The notes: a model not told the origin generated them from the letters alone. Counted from the first letter of the stretch, positions 27,388 to 36,227 are shown. The stretch is DNA of 64,000 nucleotides from Paraburkholderia largidicola (GCF_013426895.1 NZ_AP023177.1:1-64000), one strand, 5' to 3'. Program-made: numbers and translations.

Positions 27388-28685
27388 AGTTGGCAAGACC
27401 GCTTCGCTTGCTCTATGTACAAGTTGTACTGGCCATGGTGCTCGGAATCGCACTCGGCCACTTCTTGCCGCAAGCGGGCCCGCTACTCAAGCCCTTGAGC
27501 GACGGGTTCATTCGTCTCGTGAGGATGATGATTGCGCCGATCGTCTTCTGCACGATCGTCTCGGGGATTACGTCGCTTGCGAGCGGAAAGGCAATCGGCC
27601 GGACGATTTTTCAGGCGCTGGCGCTGTTTTATCTTCTGACTGCCGCAGCGCTCGCGCTCGGACTTGTCACGGCCTTCGTGTTGCGACCCGGTGCGGGTAT
27701 GCACATCGACGCCGCCCATCTGGACGTGAGTATCCTCGCTCAATACGTGAAGGACCCGCATCCGCGCGGCGTCGTCGCGTTCGCAATGAGCCTCATCCCC
27801 GAGACGATGCTTGGCGCCTTCGACAAGGGCGAGGTGTTGCCAGTGCTGCTGCTCTCGCTGCTGTTCGGCTTTTCGCTGAATGCCTATCCGAAGTTGGGGA
27901 GGCCGGTGCTCGCGTTCACCGACGGCATCGCTCAGATCCTGTTCCGCATCCTCGCGATGATCATGCGACTTGCTCCCCTCGGCGCATTCGGCGCGATGGC
28001 TTTCACGGTGGGCCGCTTCGGCATTCGCTCGGTCGGCTCGCTCGGGATGTTGATGGTGTCCTTCTACGTGGCATGCGCGCTGTTCATCGCGCTCATTCTC
28101 GCTCCGCTTGCGCGTCTGCACGGTTTTGCGCTTTGGCGGCTCTTGCGCTACATGCGCGAGGAGTTGCTCATCGTTCTGGCGACGTCATCGACGGAGCCGG
28201 TCCTGCCGCGCCTGATCGCAAAGCTGGAGGCGCTCGGCTGCGACAAGGGCGTAGTGGGGCTCGTGTTGCCCGCGGGCTATTCGTTCAATCTCGACGGGAC
28301 CGCGATCTATCTGACGCTCGCTTCGATGTTCATTGCGCAGGCATGCGACGTGCCGCTTTCCGCGCTGCAAATCGCCACGATGCTTGCAGTCATGCTGCTG
28401 ACGTCAAAGGGCGCGGCCGGCGTATCGGGCAGCGGGCTCGTCGCGCTCGTCGCGACGCTGACGGTGATTCCCGATCTGCCCGTCGCCGGGGTGGCGCTGC
28501 TTGTGGGCATCGACCGCTTCATGTCCGAGGCACGCGCCCTGACGAGCGTGATCAGCAACGCCTGCGCAGTGATCTTCGTTTCGATATGGGAAGGTGCCTG
28601 CGATCGCACGCGTCTCGCGCGGGTGCTCGGAGAAGCAGCGCCGGACGGCGCGGAAGAGCCCGCGCAGAATGCCCCGGGAAGGTGA
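27384..28685 (+). CDS. dctA: DctA-type C4-dicarboxylate:cation symporter
   Basis: The 433-residue protein matches the dicarboxylate/amino acid:cation symporter family. MMIAPIVFCTIVSGITSLAS, LATSSTEPVLPRLIAKLEAL, VLPAGYSFNLDGTAIYLTLA and LLTSKGAAGVSGSGLVALVA are the characteristic re-entrant loop and helix motifs that bind substrate and cations. Family length is about 430, so it is complete. It imports succinate, fumarate, malate or related carboxylates across the inner membrane. The GTG start overlaps the LysR stop, implying coupling. It is convergent with the ModA-like gene at 28710. Confidence 0.93.
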   Translation: MKLARPLRLLYVQVVLAMVLGIALGHFLPQAGPLLKPLSDGFIRLVRMMIAPIVFCTIVSGITSLASGKAIGRTIFQALALFYLLTAAALALGLVTAFVLRPGAGMHIDAAHLDVSILAQYVKDPHPRGVVAFAMSLIPETMLGAFDKGEVLPVLLLSLLFGFSLNAYPKLGRPVLAFTDGIAQILFRILAMIMRLAPLGAFGAMAFTVGRFGIRSVGSLGMLMVSFYVACALFIALILAPLARLHGFALWRLLRYMREELLIVLATSSTEPVLPRLIAKLEALGCDKGVVGLVLPAGYSFNLDGTAIYLTLASMFIAQACDVPLSALQIATMLAVMLLTSKGAAGVSGSGLVALVATLTVIPDLPVAGVALLVGIDRFMSEARALTSVISNACAVIFVSIWEGACDRTRLARVLGEAAPDGAEEPAQNAPGR

Positions 28686-28709
28686 CACGAAGGATGCCCG
28701 AGGCTGTTT

Positions 28710-29492
28710 TCAGTGAGCGGAGACGCTATCGAGCCCGGTGGTTTTCACATCCGCCTGCACACCGGGTGACGCGAGATAGTCGAGTAGGGCTTTCGCTTCC
28801 TTCGGGTGCTGCGCACCGACGGGAATGCCGGCAGCGAAACGCGTCACCGATTGCAACGACTCGGGAATTTTGCCGACGAAGGTTGCGCCCTTGACGGGCA
28901 GCAATTCGCTCACCTGCTGGAAGCCGATTTCGTAGTCTCCGTTTGCCACCACCGAGGCTACGGGGATTCGCGGAATCATCTTCGCTTTCGACTTGACCTG
29001 CTCCTCGATGCCGAGTTTCCTGAACAACTCGCGCTCGATGTAGACGCCGCTCGCGCTGTCCGAGTACGCGATCGACTTCGCATGCAGCAGCGTCTGCCGG
29101 AGTCCATCTTCCGAACTGATATCGGGTTTCGCCGCGCCTTCGCGCACGACCATGCCGATTCGCGAATCGGCCAGCTCGACCCGGGATCCGGGGACCACCT
29201 TGCCCTCCTTGATCAACTCGTCAAGTGCATAGCCAACCATGATGACCGCGTCCGCGGGCTCGCCGCGCGCGAGCCTGTTGGGGATCGCTTCAGGCGATTT
29301 GCCCATCGACGGACCCAGCGCGGTGTCGAGCGTGTTGCCCGTTTCGGACGCGAACCTGGGGCCGAGCACCTTGTACGCGGCGGTAAAACCGCCGGAGCTC
29401 ATGATGTGCAGGTCGGCGGCCTGCGCATTTGCCGCGGCAGCCGAGGTTGCCACGAGCGCCATCGCACATAATTTTAGAAGCAGATTTTTCAT
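28710..29492 (-). CDS. ModA-like periplasmic substrate-binding protein
   Basis: The 260-residue protein has a signal peptide ending NAQA/ADL and the fold opening DLHIMSSGGFTAAYKVLGPR typical of ModA-like (type 2) binding proteins. SDSASGVYIERELFRKLGIE and GDYEIGFQQVSELLPVKGAT are the hinge and ligand-facing segments conserved in this group. Many relatives are annotated as molybdate binding, but no ModBC genes are present, so a role in sensing or capturing an organic anion such as a carboxylate is at least as likely. It follows the MFS symporter gene by 55 bases in the same direction. A 12-base palindrome lies in that gap. Confidence 0.87.
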   Translation of the reverse strand: MKNLLLKLCAMALVATSAAAANAQAADLHIMSSGGFTAAYKVLGPRFASETGNTLDTALGPSMGKSPEAIPNRLARGEPADAVIMVGYALDELIKEGKVVPGSRVELADSRIGMVVREGAAKPDISSEDGLRQTLLHAKSIAYSDSASGVYIERELFRKLGIEEQVKSKAKMIPRIPVASVVANGDYEIGFQQVSELLPVKGATFVGKIPESLQSVTRFAAGIPVGAQHPKEAKALLDYLASPGVQADVKTTGLDSVSAH

Positions 29493-29503
29493 GATTGGAG
29501 TCG

Positions 29504-29515
29504 TGTCATATGACA
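29504..29515. promoter_or_regulatory. Perfect palindrome TGTCATATGACA before the ModA-like gene
   Basis: This 12-base perfect palindrome lies 12 bases upstream of the ATG at 29492, in the gap to the MFS gene. It could be an operator, or could affect translation initiation because it overlaps the position where a ribosome binding site is otherwise hard to see. No binding protein is evident. Confidence 0.35.
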
Positions 29516-29547
29516 GGTAATAGATGCACCGTGCAACGAGATGCGTG

Positions 29548-30846
29548 TTAGTGAGCCGGCGTCAGCGTCGCTGCGCGCCTGCGATAGAGTGCGAACGTCG
29601 CCACAAGCGCGCACGCTGCGGCGAAGCTCATCCAGTAACCAGGTGCGGCCTTGTCGCCCGTCATGTGAATGAGCGCTGTCGAAATAGCTGGCGTGAATCC
29701 TCCGAACACCGCTGTCGCGAGGCTATAGGCGAGAGAAAAGCCCGCAACGCGTACCTGAACCGGCATCACTTCCGTCAGTGCGACGACCATCGCGCCGTTA
29801 TAGATGCCGTACATGAACGAGAGCCACAGGAGCGCGAGCAGCATGTTGACGAAGCTCGGTGCGTGCGCGAGCAGCGATAGCGCCGGGTAGGCGGTCGCGA
29901 TGGCAAGTAACGTCATGCCGACGAGAAGCGGCCGGCGGCCTATCCTGTCGGAGAGCGCTCCGCCGACCGGGAGCCAGATGAAGTTCGACACGGCGACACA
30001 CAGGGTCACGAGCAGACTGTCCGCAGTGCTCAAATGGAGGACCGTCTTGCCGAAGGTCGGCGCGTACACCGTGATGAGATAGAAGCTCGCGGTAGTCATC
30101 GCTACCAGCATCATGCCAGCGATCACGATGGGCCAGTTCTGGACCAGCGTGCGGAACACTTCGCTCATGCTCGGGCGATGCTGGCGCGCCTTGAATTCCT
30201 GCGTTTCTTCGAGATTGCGACGCAGCATGAAGATGAACGGCACGATCATGCAGCCGACGAAAAAGGGAACTCGCCATCCCCACGCGGCAATGGCCGTGGC
30301 GTCCAGCGACTGGTTCAACGCGAAGCCGAGGGCCGCAGCCACGACGATCGCTACCTGCTGGCTCGCGGACTGCCAGCTCGTGAAGAAGCCCTTACGGCCG
30401 GGCGTAGCCATTTCGGCGAGATACACCGACACGCCACCCAGTTCCGCGCCTGCCGAGAAGCCCTGCAGCAGCCGGCCAACGAGCACCAGCACTGGAGCCA
30501 GAAGGCCGATCGTCGTGTAGCCGGGTACGAACGCAATCAGGATAGTGCCGCTTGCCATGATGGAGAGCGTGACAATGAGACCCTTGCGACGGCCGACGTC
30601 GTCGATGTACGCACCGAGCACGACGGCGCCCAGCGGGCGCATGAGAAAACCTGCGCCAAAAACAGCGAATGTCATCATCAACGATGCAAATTCGCTCCCG
30701 GAGGGAAAAAAGACGTTGGCGATTTGTGTGGCATAGAAGCCGAACAGAAAAAAGTCGAACTGCTCCAGAAAGTTTCCGGCCGTTACCCGGAAGACTGCTG
30801 CGGCCTTTGAATGCCCCGGTGACAGGGTGGAGTGTGAGGGGTGCAT
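29548..30846 (-). CDS. MFS metabolite:H+ symporter (TcuC/citrate-proton type)
   Basis: The ATG at 30844-30846 follows AGGAGACACATTG and gives 432 residues. It opens [20 protein letters not shown], has [20 protein letters not shown] (the MFS loop 2-3 signature) and [20 protein letters not shown], all typical of the metabolite:H+ symporter group that includes citrate and tricarballylate transporters. Twelve transmembrane helices are evident. It carries an organic acid with protons across the inner membrane. It is 104 bases downstream of one LysR box and adjacent to an ATP-citrate-lyase-like pair, which supports a tricarboxylate as substrate. Confidence 0.9.
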   Translation of the reverse strand: MHPSHSTLSPGHSKAAAVFRVTAGNFLEQFDFFLFGFYATQIANVFFPSGSEFASLMMTFAVFGAGFLMRPLGAVVLGAYIDDVGRRKGLIVTLSIMASGTILIAFVPGYTTIGLLAPVLVLVGRLLQGFSAGAELGGVSVYLAEMATPGRKGFFTSWQSASQQVAIVVAAALGFALNQSLDATAIAAWGWRVPFFVGCMIVPFIFMLRRNLEETQEFKARQHRPSMSEVFRTLVQNWPIVIAGMMLVAMTTASFYLITVYAPTFGKTVLHLSTADSLLVTLCVAVSNFIWLPVGGALSDRIGRRPLLVGMTLLAIATAYPALSLLAHAPSFVNMLLALLWLSFMYGIYNGAMVVALTEVMPVQVRVAGFSLAYSLATAVFGGFTPAISTALIHMTGDKAAPGYWMSFAAACALVATFALYRRRAATLTPAH

Positions 30847-30923
30847 CAATGTGTCTCCTGAAATTCCCAAATATGCGGCCATCCGCTCTTTTTCATTTCG
30901 CATATGGTGGCTCTTGGCCGCAC

Positions 30924-30942
30924 AAACGATAAGTGCAATTTT
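30924..30942 (-). promoter_or_regulatory. 19-base segment shared with the AclB-like promoter
   Basis: The sequence AAACGATAAGTGCAATTTT at 30924-30942 (plus-strand reading) is repeated without a mismatch at 35342-35360. In both places it lies on the gene side of a LysR box, seven bases from it. In the transcribed direction it reads AAAATTGCACTTATCGTTT and probably holds the -35 region and activation site of the promoter. Confidence 0.7.
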
Positions 30943-30949
30943 CTGAACG

Positions 30950-30972
30950 ATTGATGTCGTAACGTTATCAAT
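30950..30972 (-). promoter_or_regulatory. LysR box ATTGAT-N11-ATCAAT upstream of the MFS symporter
   Basis: A perfect inverted repeat with an 11-base centre (T-N11-A type), the classic LysR recognition site, lies 104 bases upstream of the start at 30846. The same arms and spacing occur at 35368-35390. The LysR protein encoded at 26419 is the natural candidate, probably activating in the presence of the carboxylate. Confidence 0.75.
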
Positions 30973-31042
30973 CCACATTACGTCTGAGTCCGCCGTGCGT
31001 CAGGGTTGAACCAGCGCCCGGCGGCGCTTCAGATGCCAACTA

Positions 31043-33742
31043 TCAGGCCACGAAGCGACACTGCGAAGCAGGTGTACGCGTGTCCATATTGCGACCACGG
31101 TTGAGGTGATCGTCGATTTCCGCGGCACAGCCCAGCATGCGCGGATACAGAAAGATCGTGAACGCTGCGGTTTCGAGATCCGCCTCGCTGATGTCGCCGC
31201 GTCTAAGCGGCTGCCACAGCATCTTCAAAAGCAGCGCGGCGATCACAGCGTCGACGTTGACGCAGTAGACGGTGCGCGAGACACCCGCGTCGAACAGTGC
31301 CTTTACCAGCGCGCGGTAGTACGCATGAAACGCGTTGTACTCGTCTCGCCCCTCGTAAAGTCCGGCGATGAACACCTCGCGCGGATCGTGATTGACCGGC
31401 TTGTCCTTGAACACCGGGTGATTCACGCCCGGCAGTTTGGCGATGTCGAGACTGCCCCCATGCTTCTGACGGGCCTTGTACTGTGCATAGTGTTCGACGG
31501 AACGCCGCGCGAGCGCGTCGAGGTCAACGCCGTGTTGCGCGTTGGCAGGATCGTCGAGGCCGCTGTCGCGAAACGCCTCGTTGAGAAACGCTATTCCTTC
31601 ATAGCCGTTGCCGCCGTGCGTATAGCCGGTGTGCGTGAGAAAGCCTGTCAGCGCTTTGTTCAACTGCACGCGTTCGGGCGATTCGGGGCCGTCAGCGGAC
31701 ACCGCGCCCTTCGCGCCCTGCGCCGAGATCGCGCCGGGTCCGTTCGTGAGCAGCAATCCGGTTAGCGTGCTGAATGCGAACAGGTCGTCATCAGATGGCG
31801 TCAGGCCGAGCAGCGCCGCGAACGCCACTTCCGTAAGCGAGCGTTCGCCGAGCAATGCTTCGGTGGAAAGATCGCAGAAGCTGTCAGGATGGTGGCGCGA
31901 CGCGTCCGCCGAGGCGCCGATCAGCGTGCCGAAGAGCTTCGTCCACCATGGCAGGTTCTCCGCTGTCAGACGCGAGATGCGCTTGCGCATGAGCGGGCCC
32001 CAGGCGAGTGTCGTCGTGATCGCCGCGAGCACGGCGTCCGCGCACGGATACCCCGGGCCGTTGGCAACCCACCGCACGAATGCCGAACTCACGCCGCGTG
32101 CGGCGAGCCCAGCGAGCATAGCTTGCGCCTTCGCGTCGGGTCCGTCGGAGAAAAGTATCGCGCTGCCCTCAGTGTCTATCGCGTCGACGTCGAACTCGCG
32201 ATCGAACGCGTCCGCGAGTTTCGCAGCGGCGAACCGGTCGATCATGAGCCTGGCTGCCTCGCGCGCCGCGCGCTGGCGGTTCGGCCCGACGATCGCCGCT
32301 GCGGCGGCGAGCACCGCGTTGGGTGCGTTACCTGCTTCTCGCGCCGCTTGCGCCGCCGCCAGTTCAGGCGTGCCGTACAGGTTCACTGCCGCGCCGACCG
32401 CGACGTCGATCAGCTTCTCGTCGTTTGCGCCGCCGAACTCGTGCAACAGCGCGAGGCACACGTTCGCTTCGAAGGAATGCGTCGCCGCTTCGAGCATCGA
32501 TACGCCGTGCAGGCTGCTGACCTGAGTCCTTGCATCCATCTGCGAGGCGCCCGAGGCGTCTTTCAGCGGCTGCCGAGGCGGGATCGCCCCGATCTGGTCA
32601 TTCACCCGCGCGACCTGTTCGTCATACGGGGCTACCGCTCTCACGACTGCAAGCGCGAGATCGTCGGGCAGATCGAGCCCCTGATCAGAGCCGAACCACG
32701 GCTTGAGCGCGAGGCTACCTTCGGGCTCGAAGTCGGGCATCGTTGCGTTCGCGCGCATCACCGCCGTGAGCGCGGCAGGGATATGGGCGATGTTCGTCAC
32801 CACCGCGCCCTTCGCCGAGCAGCACGGATCGTCGGGCGTGAAGAGCCGTTCGACGCCGAACTTCTCCTTGAACCAGCGTTCCTTCGCGAGCGCATCGTCG
32901 GCGCCGCCCGCCATCGCGCCCGCATGTCCGACTGCGCGCGTGAGGCGGCTTTTCCAGCGGCCCACTACGCACGCGACCACGGGCTTGTTGAAGTGCGCGT
33001 CGGCCTCATAGTATCCGCCGGGCTCGCAATACAGCACGGCGGCCTTGCTGCGCGCGTCGTTGGCAAGGGCAAACGCGAATTCTGGCGCGGCATAGTGGAT
33101 GTAGACATCCTTTCCGCTGGAAATGACGGTCGATGTGCCCCAGCCACTCATGCGAAGATACTGTGCGATCGTGGTGCTGAAGCCGCCGGAGTTCGAGAAG
33201 ATCGCGATCGATCCCTGCCGCAGTGTGGCGCCCGGATCGTCACCGCCGAGCGCACCGCCGATCCGCACGCGCTGCCATGAGTCCGCGACGCCCAGCCCGT
33301 TTGCGCCGAAGATGTCGATACCCGCCTGCTGCCCCATCGCGCGGATCTCGCGCGCGTCGTGCACGGCAATCTTCTCCGTAATGATGAAGATCTTGCGCAG
33401 ATCCGGATTCACGCGGATCAGCTCGGCCACGCCGTCGCGCGCGGCGGAAGGCGGCAGATACACGACGCCGCAGTCGAACCGATGGCCGGCTTCCAGACCC
33501 TCTCGCACATTGTTGAAGACAGGAATGTCGCCCACGGGCGTTGCGAGCACCTGTCCGCCTTTGCCGGGCGCCGTGCCGAACACCACATTCGCGCCCGAGA
33601 AGGCGTGACTCACCGGCGTCACATCGGACGACTCGCCGCCCAGGATATTGAGCACGCAGACGCGATCTTCACGGGTAGCGATGTCCGCCAGCGACTGTAC
33701 CCCGACGAAGTATTTGAAGTGGCTGTTGCTTTGTTTGTGCAT
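31043..33742 (-). CDS. ATP-citrate-lyase-like fusion: succinyl-CoA-ligase alpha plus citrate-synthase-like domains
   Basis: The ATG at 33740-33742 follows GAGGAG and encodes 899 residues. Residues 1-330 are a SucD-like CoA ligase: NILGGESSD, FGTAPGKGG, IFSNSGGFSTTIAQY and the phospho-histidine loop TRAVGHAGAMAGG (His273). From about 440 to the end the protein resembles citrate synthase: SMLEAATHSFEANVCLALLH, LLLTNGPGAIS, TGYTHGGNGYEG and LPGVNHPVFKDKPVNHDPRE. This is the order of ATP-citrate lyase large subunits (AclA, about 610 residues), but about 290 residues longer. With the beta-like partner encoded just upstream it should form and cleave a citryl-CoA-like thioester. The exact substrate is uncertain. 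Confidence 0.8.
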   Translation of the reverse strand: MHKQSNSHFKYFVGVQSLADIATREDRVCVLNILGGESSDVTPVSHAFSGANVVFGTAPGKGGQVLATPVGDIPVFNNVREGLEAGHRFDCGVVYLPPSAARDGVAELIRVNPDLRKIFIITEKIAVHDAREIRAMGQQAGIDIFGANGLGVADSWQRVRIGGALGGDDPGATLRQGSIAIFSNSGGFSTTIAQYLRMSGWGTSTVISSGKDVYIHYAAPEFAFALANDARSKAAVLYCEPGGYYEADAHFNKPVVACVVGRWKSRLTRAVGHAGAMAGGADDALAKERWFKEKFGVERLFTPDDPCCSAKGAVVTNIAHIPAALTAVMRANATMPDFEPEGSLALKPWFGSDQGLDLPDDLALAVVRAVAPYDEQVARVNDQIGAIPPRQPLKDASGASQMDARTQVSSLHGVSMLEAATHSFEANVCLALLHEFGGANDEKLIDVAVGAAVNLYGTPELAAAQAAREAGNAPNAVLAAAAAIVGPNRQRAAREAARLMIDRFAAAKLADAFDREFDVDAIDTEGSAILFSDGPDAKAQAMLAGLAARGVSSAFVRWVANGPGYPCADAVLAAITTTLAWGPLMRKRISRLTAENLPWWTKLFGTLIGASADASRHHPDSFCDLSTEALLGERSLTEVAFAALLGLTPSDDDLFAFSTLTGLLLTNGPGAISAQGAKGAVSADGPESPERVQLNKALTGFLTHTGYTHGGNGYEGIAFLNEAFRDSGLDDPANAQHGVDLDALARRSVEHYAQYKARQKHGGSLDIAKLPGVNHPVFKDKPVNHDPREVFIAGLYEGRDEYNAFHAYYRALVKALFDAGVSRTVYCVNVDAVIAALLLKMLWQPLRRGDISEADLETAAFTIFLYPRMLGCAAEIDDHLNRGRNMDTRTPASQCRFVA

Positions 33743-33752
33743 GTCGATCTCC

Positions 33753-35051
33753 TCAGGCCGATGCCATTTGCGATTGAGCGTCGCGTGCGCCGATGCGCGC
33801 CGCGACCTGCGAGCGTCCACCCGCCTGCATCCATGCATCGGCCTTGCGTGCGTACTGGATTACTTCGCTGATGTCGGAGTCGAAACCGAAGAGGCGGTAA
33901 GGCACGCCGAGCGAATCGCAGGTGTCGCGTAGTGTGGACATGCCGCGCACCAGGTTGGGACCGCCGCGTCCGAGCACGACATAGAGCGGTGTCGGACCGT
34001 GCTCGCTGAAGTGCTCGCGCAGCGCATCGGCCATCGCGCGCAAGGTTTCGTAGATGTCTGTGTTGTTCGACTTGCCGCCGATGATGAATAGCACGTTTGA
34101 CTGCTTGAGCCAGTGCCGGAAGCAGATGCGCGCCACTTCCTTCATCTTCTCGTACGGAGGATTGCCGCCGAAGTCCGACGAGATGATGGCCGCGTCGCCC
34201 AGCATTTCCGTGACGAGCGAGTTCGCGCCGCCGCCGAAGGTGGGCGCGAGGATGGTTCCCTTATCGTTGATCACGTACACATCGCTTTGTCCCTGGTGCG
34301 TGCGAAGCTGATTGATCTCCTGCTCGAAATCCGAGTAGTCTGCGGCGAAGAGATGGGGCGGGAGACCGAGCCGCGAGAAACGCGGATCGTCGCGATCGAA
34401 TCCGCACTTGAAGTCGCATGCCATGGGCGTGAGACGCCCCTTTTTATCTTCGCGCATGCGGATCGGGTTCAGTTCGAGCGTTGTCATGCCGAAATCATGG
34501 AAGAGTTCCCAGAGCTTCGGTAATTGCTGCACGAGCGGCGAGATGATTTCACGCGGCGCGCCGATCTCGCTCAGCGCATTCGCGACGACGAACGCCTTCA
34601 GTCCGGTCAGCGCGTCGAACGGCACCATCGCGACGTACTTTGGATCGACCTCCTCGATGTCCATTCCGCCCATGTGCGACAGCGTCATGGTGGGAGCGCG
34701 AAAGCGCGTGGAATCGGTGATCGAAAAGTAGACTTCGTGTTTGGCGGGTACACCCGCTTCGAATGTGACGCCGTTCGCCTTTGCCCTCACATGACCCACA
34801 ACGTGCTCCGCAAAGTAGAGCCGTTCCTTTTCCGCGAGCGCCGTCTTGAGATCAGTCGCGCGGCCGAGCAGGCCGGCTTTGCCTTTCTTGCCCACGCCGC
34901 CCTTGAACACCGGTTTGACGAATATCTGACCGTGTCGGTCGATGAGTGACTTGATCTCTTCCTCGCTGGCGCCGGGGCCCAGCACCTCGCTGGACGGAAA
35001 GCCAACAAATTGCAGCAGGCGTGCGCCATGCAACATTCCGGTGATCTGCAT
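33753..35051 (-). CDS. Succinyl-CoA-ligase beta / AclB-like subunit (ATP-grasp)
   Basis: This 432-residue protein resembles the small subunit of ATP-citrate lyase. An ATP-grasp domain covers about 1-240 (GQIFVKPVFKGGVGKKGKAG, TLELNPIRM for the metal and nucleotide site). A CoA-ligase-like flavodoxin fold follows (APTFGGGANSLVTEMLGDAA, VLFIIGGKSNNTDIYETLRA, VVLGRGGPNLVRGM). It would use ATP to phosphorylate the histidine of the large subunit and activate the carboxylate. The stop lies 10 bases before the start of the 899-residue subunit, so the two are co-translated. A LysR box lies about 317 bases upstream. Length agrees with AclB. Confidence 0.83.
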   Translation of the reverse strand: MQITGMLHGARLLQFVGFPSSEVLGPGASEEEIKSLIDRHGQIFVKPVFKGGVGKKGKAGLLGRATDLKTALAEKERLYFAEHVVGHVRAKANGVTFEAGVPAKHEVYFSITDSTRFRAPTMTLSHMGGMDIEEVDPKYVAMVPFDALTGLKAFVVANALSEIGAPREIISPLVQQLPKLWELFHDFGMTTLELNPIRMREDKKGRLTPMACDFKCGFDRDDPRFSRLGLPPHLFAADYSDFEQEINQLRTHQGQSDVYVINDKGTILAPTFGGGANSLVTEMLGDAAIISSDFGGNPPYEKMKEVARICFRHWLKQSNVLFIIGGKSNNTDIYETLRAMADALREHFSEHGPTPLYVVLGRGGPNLVRGMSTLRDTCDSLGVPYRLFGFDSDISEVIQYARKADAWMQAGGRSQVAARIGARDAQSQMASA

Positions 35052-35341
35052 GTGAAGTGTCTCCTGAACTTAAAAGAAATGACGAATGAAGCAGGTACCA
35101 GGTATTCGTTCGGCTCGCTGCGGCGGGCGAGTTGCTCCGCTGCCGTGGACGCGCTCGAAAGCGGCGGCAGGATTCACATAGCGGAGTGGATCAGTCGAGA
35201 TGTGCGTCGGCGACGGTAGGCGGCGGGCCTGCACTTGATTGCGGCAAAGCGCTCGTCTGCGCTTCGCGCCTGTCTCCGATGCGTTCTCAGTCGATGCGTG
35301 TTATGAACGTCTTGAGAATCGATATTTGCTCAAGACGCCCT

Positions 35342-35360
35342 AAACGATAAGTGCAATTTT
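35342..35360 (-). promoter_or_regulatory. 19-base segment shared with the MFS-symporter promoter
   Basis: An exact copy of the segment at 30924-30942, in the same orientation and the same position relative to a LysR box. The conservation stops soon after, so the unit duplicated is the promoter itself rather than a gene. Confidence 0.7.
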
Positions 35361-35367
35361 TCGAAGC

Positions 35368-35390
35368 ATTGATGTTCAAATGTTATCAAT
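35368..35390 (-). promoter_or_regulatory. LysR box ATTGAT-N11-ATCAAT upstream of the AclB-like operon
   Basis: A perfect T-N11-A inverted repeat with arms identical to those at 30950-30972 and a different 11-base centre (GTTCAAATGTT against GTCGTAACGTT). Conservation of arms and spacing but not of the centre is what selection on a dimeric regulator would leave. Confidence 0.75.
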
Positions 35391-35429
35391 GCCGGAAGGC
35401 GAGGCAGCACGGTGGTGCGGAAGCGAGGA

Positions 35430-35972
35430 TTACGTTTTCGCGCAATCGCGCGAAGCGTGCGAGAAGCCGGATTCAGGGTGATACATGAGAAAAACCGGCA
35501 GATCGGTAGCGGGCGGCTTCGCGGGAACGTCGAAGAACATTTCGCAAACCCACCCGCGATGGTACGAAGCGTGGTTCACGAGATGCATAAACATCGCGCC
35601 ACGCGACATCGTCGAACGTTCCCCGGATATAAACGCGAACGACAGTTCTTCAGCCAGCGACGCGTCGGACTGCGCGTCGGCCCAATGCTCGAACCACGCG
35701 TTCATGTCCTGATTTGCGCGGCGCAGATCGCCCAGATTGGCGTGCACGATTACGTTACGTGTCGTGAAGCCGTGCTCCTTGCGTTCGAGGTGCGCCTTCC
35801 AGATCAGATCGATCACGTACATATGGTTTAGCGTGCCGATCATCGTCCTGAACAACGTCTGCCGGATTTTGAGGACTTCATCGGGCGGCAATGCTTCGAT
35901 GGAATCGTACAGGACGTCGTCTGCCCAGTTTTTATACCGGGAAAACATGCGGGCGGTTTGCGTGTTGAGCAT
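35430..35972 (-). CDS. DinB-family putative metal-binding protein
   Basis: The 180-residue protein begins QTARMFSRYKNWADDVLYDS and keeps the DinB/YfiT metal ligands: His in IGTLNHMYVIDLIW (about residue 50) and the pair in FMHLVNHASYHRGW (about 130-137). It forms a four-helix bundle; relatives are thiol-dependent S-transferases or of unknown function, often damage or stress induced. The start is an ATG at 35970-35972. A small possible gene lies 15 bases upstream in the same direction. Complete length for the family. Confidence 0.88.
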   Translation of the reverse strand: MLNTQTARMFSRYKNWADDVLYDSIEALPPDEVLKIRQTLFRTMIGTLNHMYVIDLIWKAHLERKEHGFTTRNVIVHANLGDLRRANQDMNAWFEHWADAQSDASLAEELSFAFISGERSTMSRGAMFMHLVNHASYHRGWVCEMFFDVPAKPPATDLPVFLMYHPESGFSHASRDCAKT

Positions 35973-35987
35973 GGCTGTATTCCTCGA

Positions 35988-36128
35988 CTATTTACTCGCA
36001 TCGTTTAGCACGTCCAGCGCCGCGCGACACGCGCCGGGCAACTGTTCACGCATCGACTCCCGCGCGTTCGACGAGTCGTCCACAATGGTGTCTCGAATTT
36101 TCACTGCCTGACTGAACGGCGCCTGCAT
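35988..36128 (-). CDS. Possible small protein upstream of dinB-like gene
   Basis: A frame from the ATG at 36126-36128 encodes 46 residues (MQAPFSQAVKIRDTIVDDSS, RESMREQLPGACRAALDVLN), preceded by GAAGG. The frame is open further upstream without protein-like sequence. It is 15 bases from the DinB start in the same direction, and its composition is hydrophilic and helix-prone. I do not recognise a family. It could be the end of a decayed regulator. Confidence 0.35.
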   Translation of the reverse strand: MQAPFSQAVKIRDTIVDDSSNARESMREQLPGACRAALDVLNDASK

Positions 36129-36208
36129 GCGGCCTTCGCGTGCCATTGCAATGCGTCGGAGGCGACGCACCGGCCGGATCCAGCCCGTCCTCAAACAATG
36201 TGAATGCA

Positions 36209-36227
36209 CTGTATACAGATTATACAG
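36209..36227. promoter_or_regulatory. Palindrome CTGTATACAG with a second TATACAG half-site
   Basis: CTGTATACAG (36209-36218) is a perfect ten-base palindrome, followed by TATACAG at 36221-36227, nine bases on. Sites of this type are common for GntR-family dimers. It lies about 80 bases upstream of the small gene and dinB-like gene. Confidence 0.4.

Larger units (their letters stand above)
35052..35429. other. Long leader with LysR box before the AclB-like gene
   Basis: The 378-base gap between DinB and the AclB-like gene contains the LysR box and 19-base element listed separately, leaving an unusually long untranslated leader of about 270 bases. No small gene or structured RNA was recognised in the leader. 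Confidence 0.5.

Noticed and set aside
31889..33280. 463-codon open frame on the plus strand
   Set aside because: It lies entirely opposite the AclA-like gene, is Arg-rich, and is typical of an antisense shadow in GC-rich DNA.
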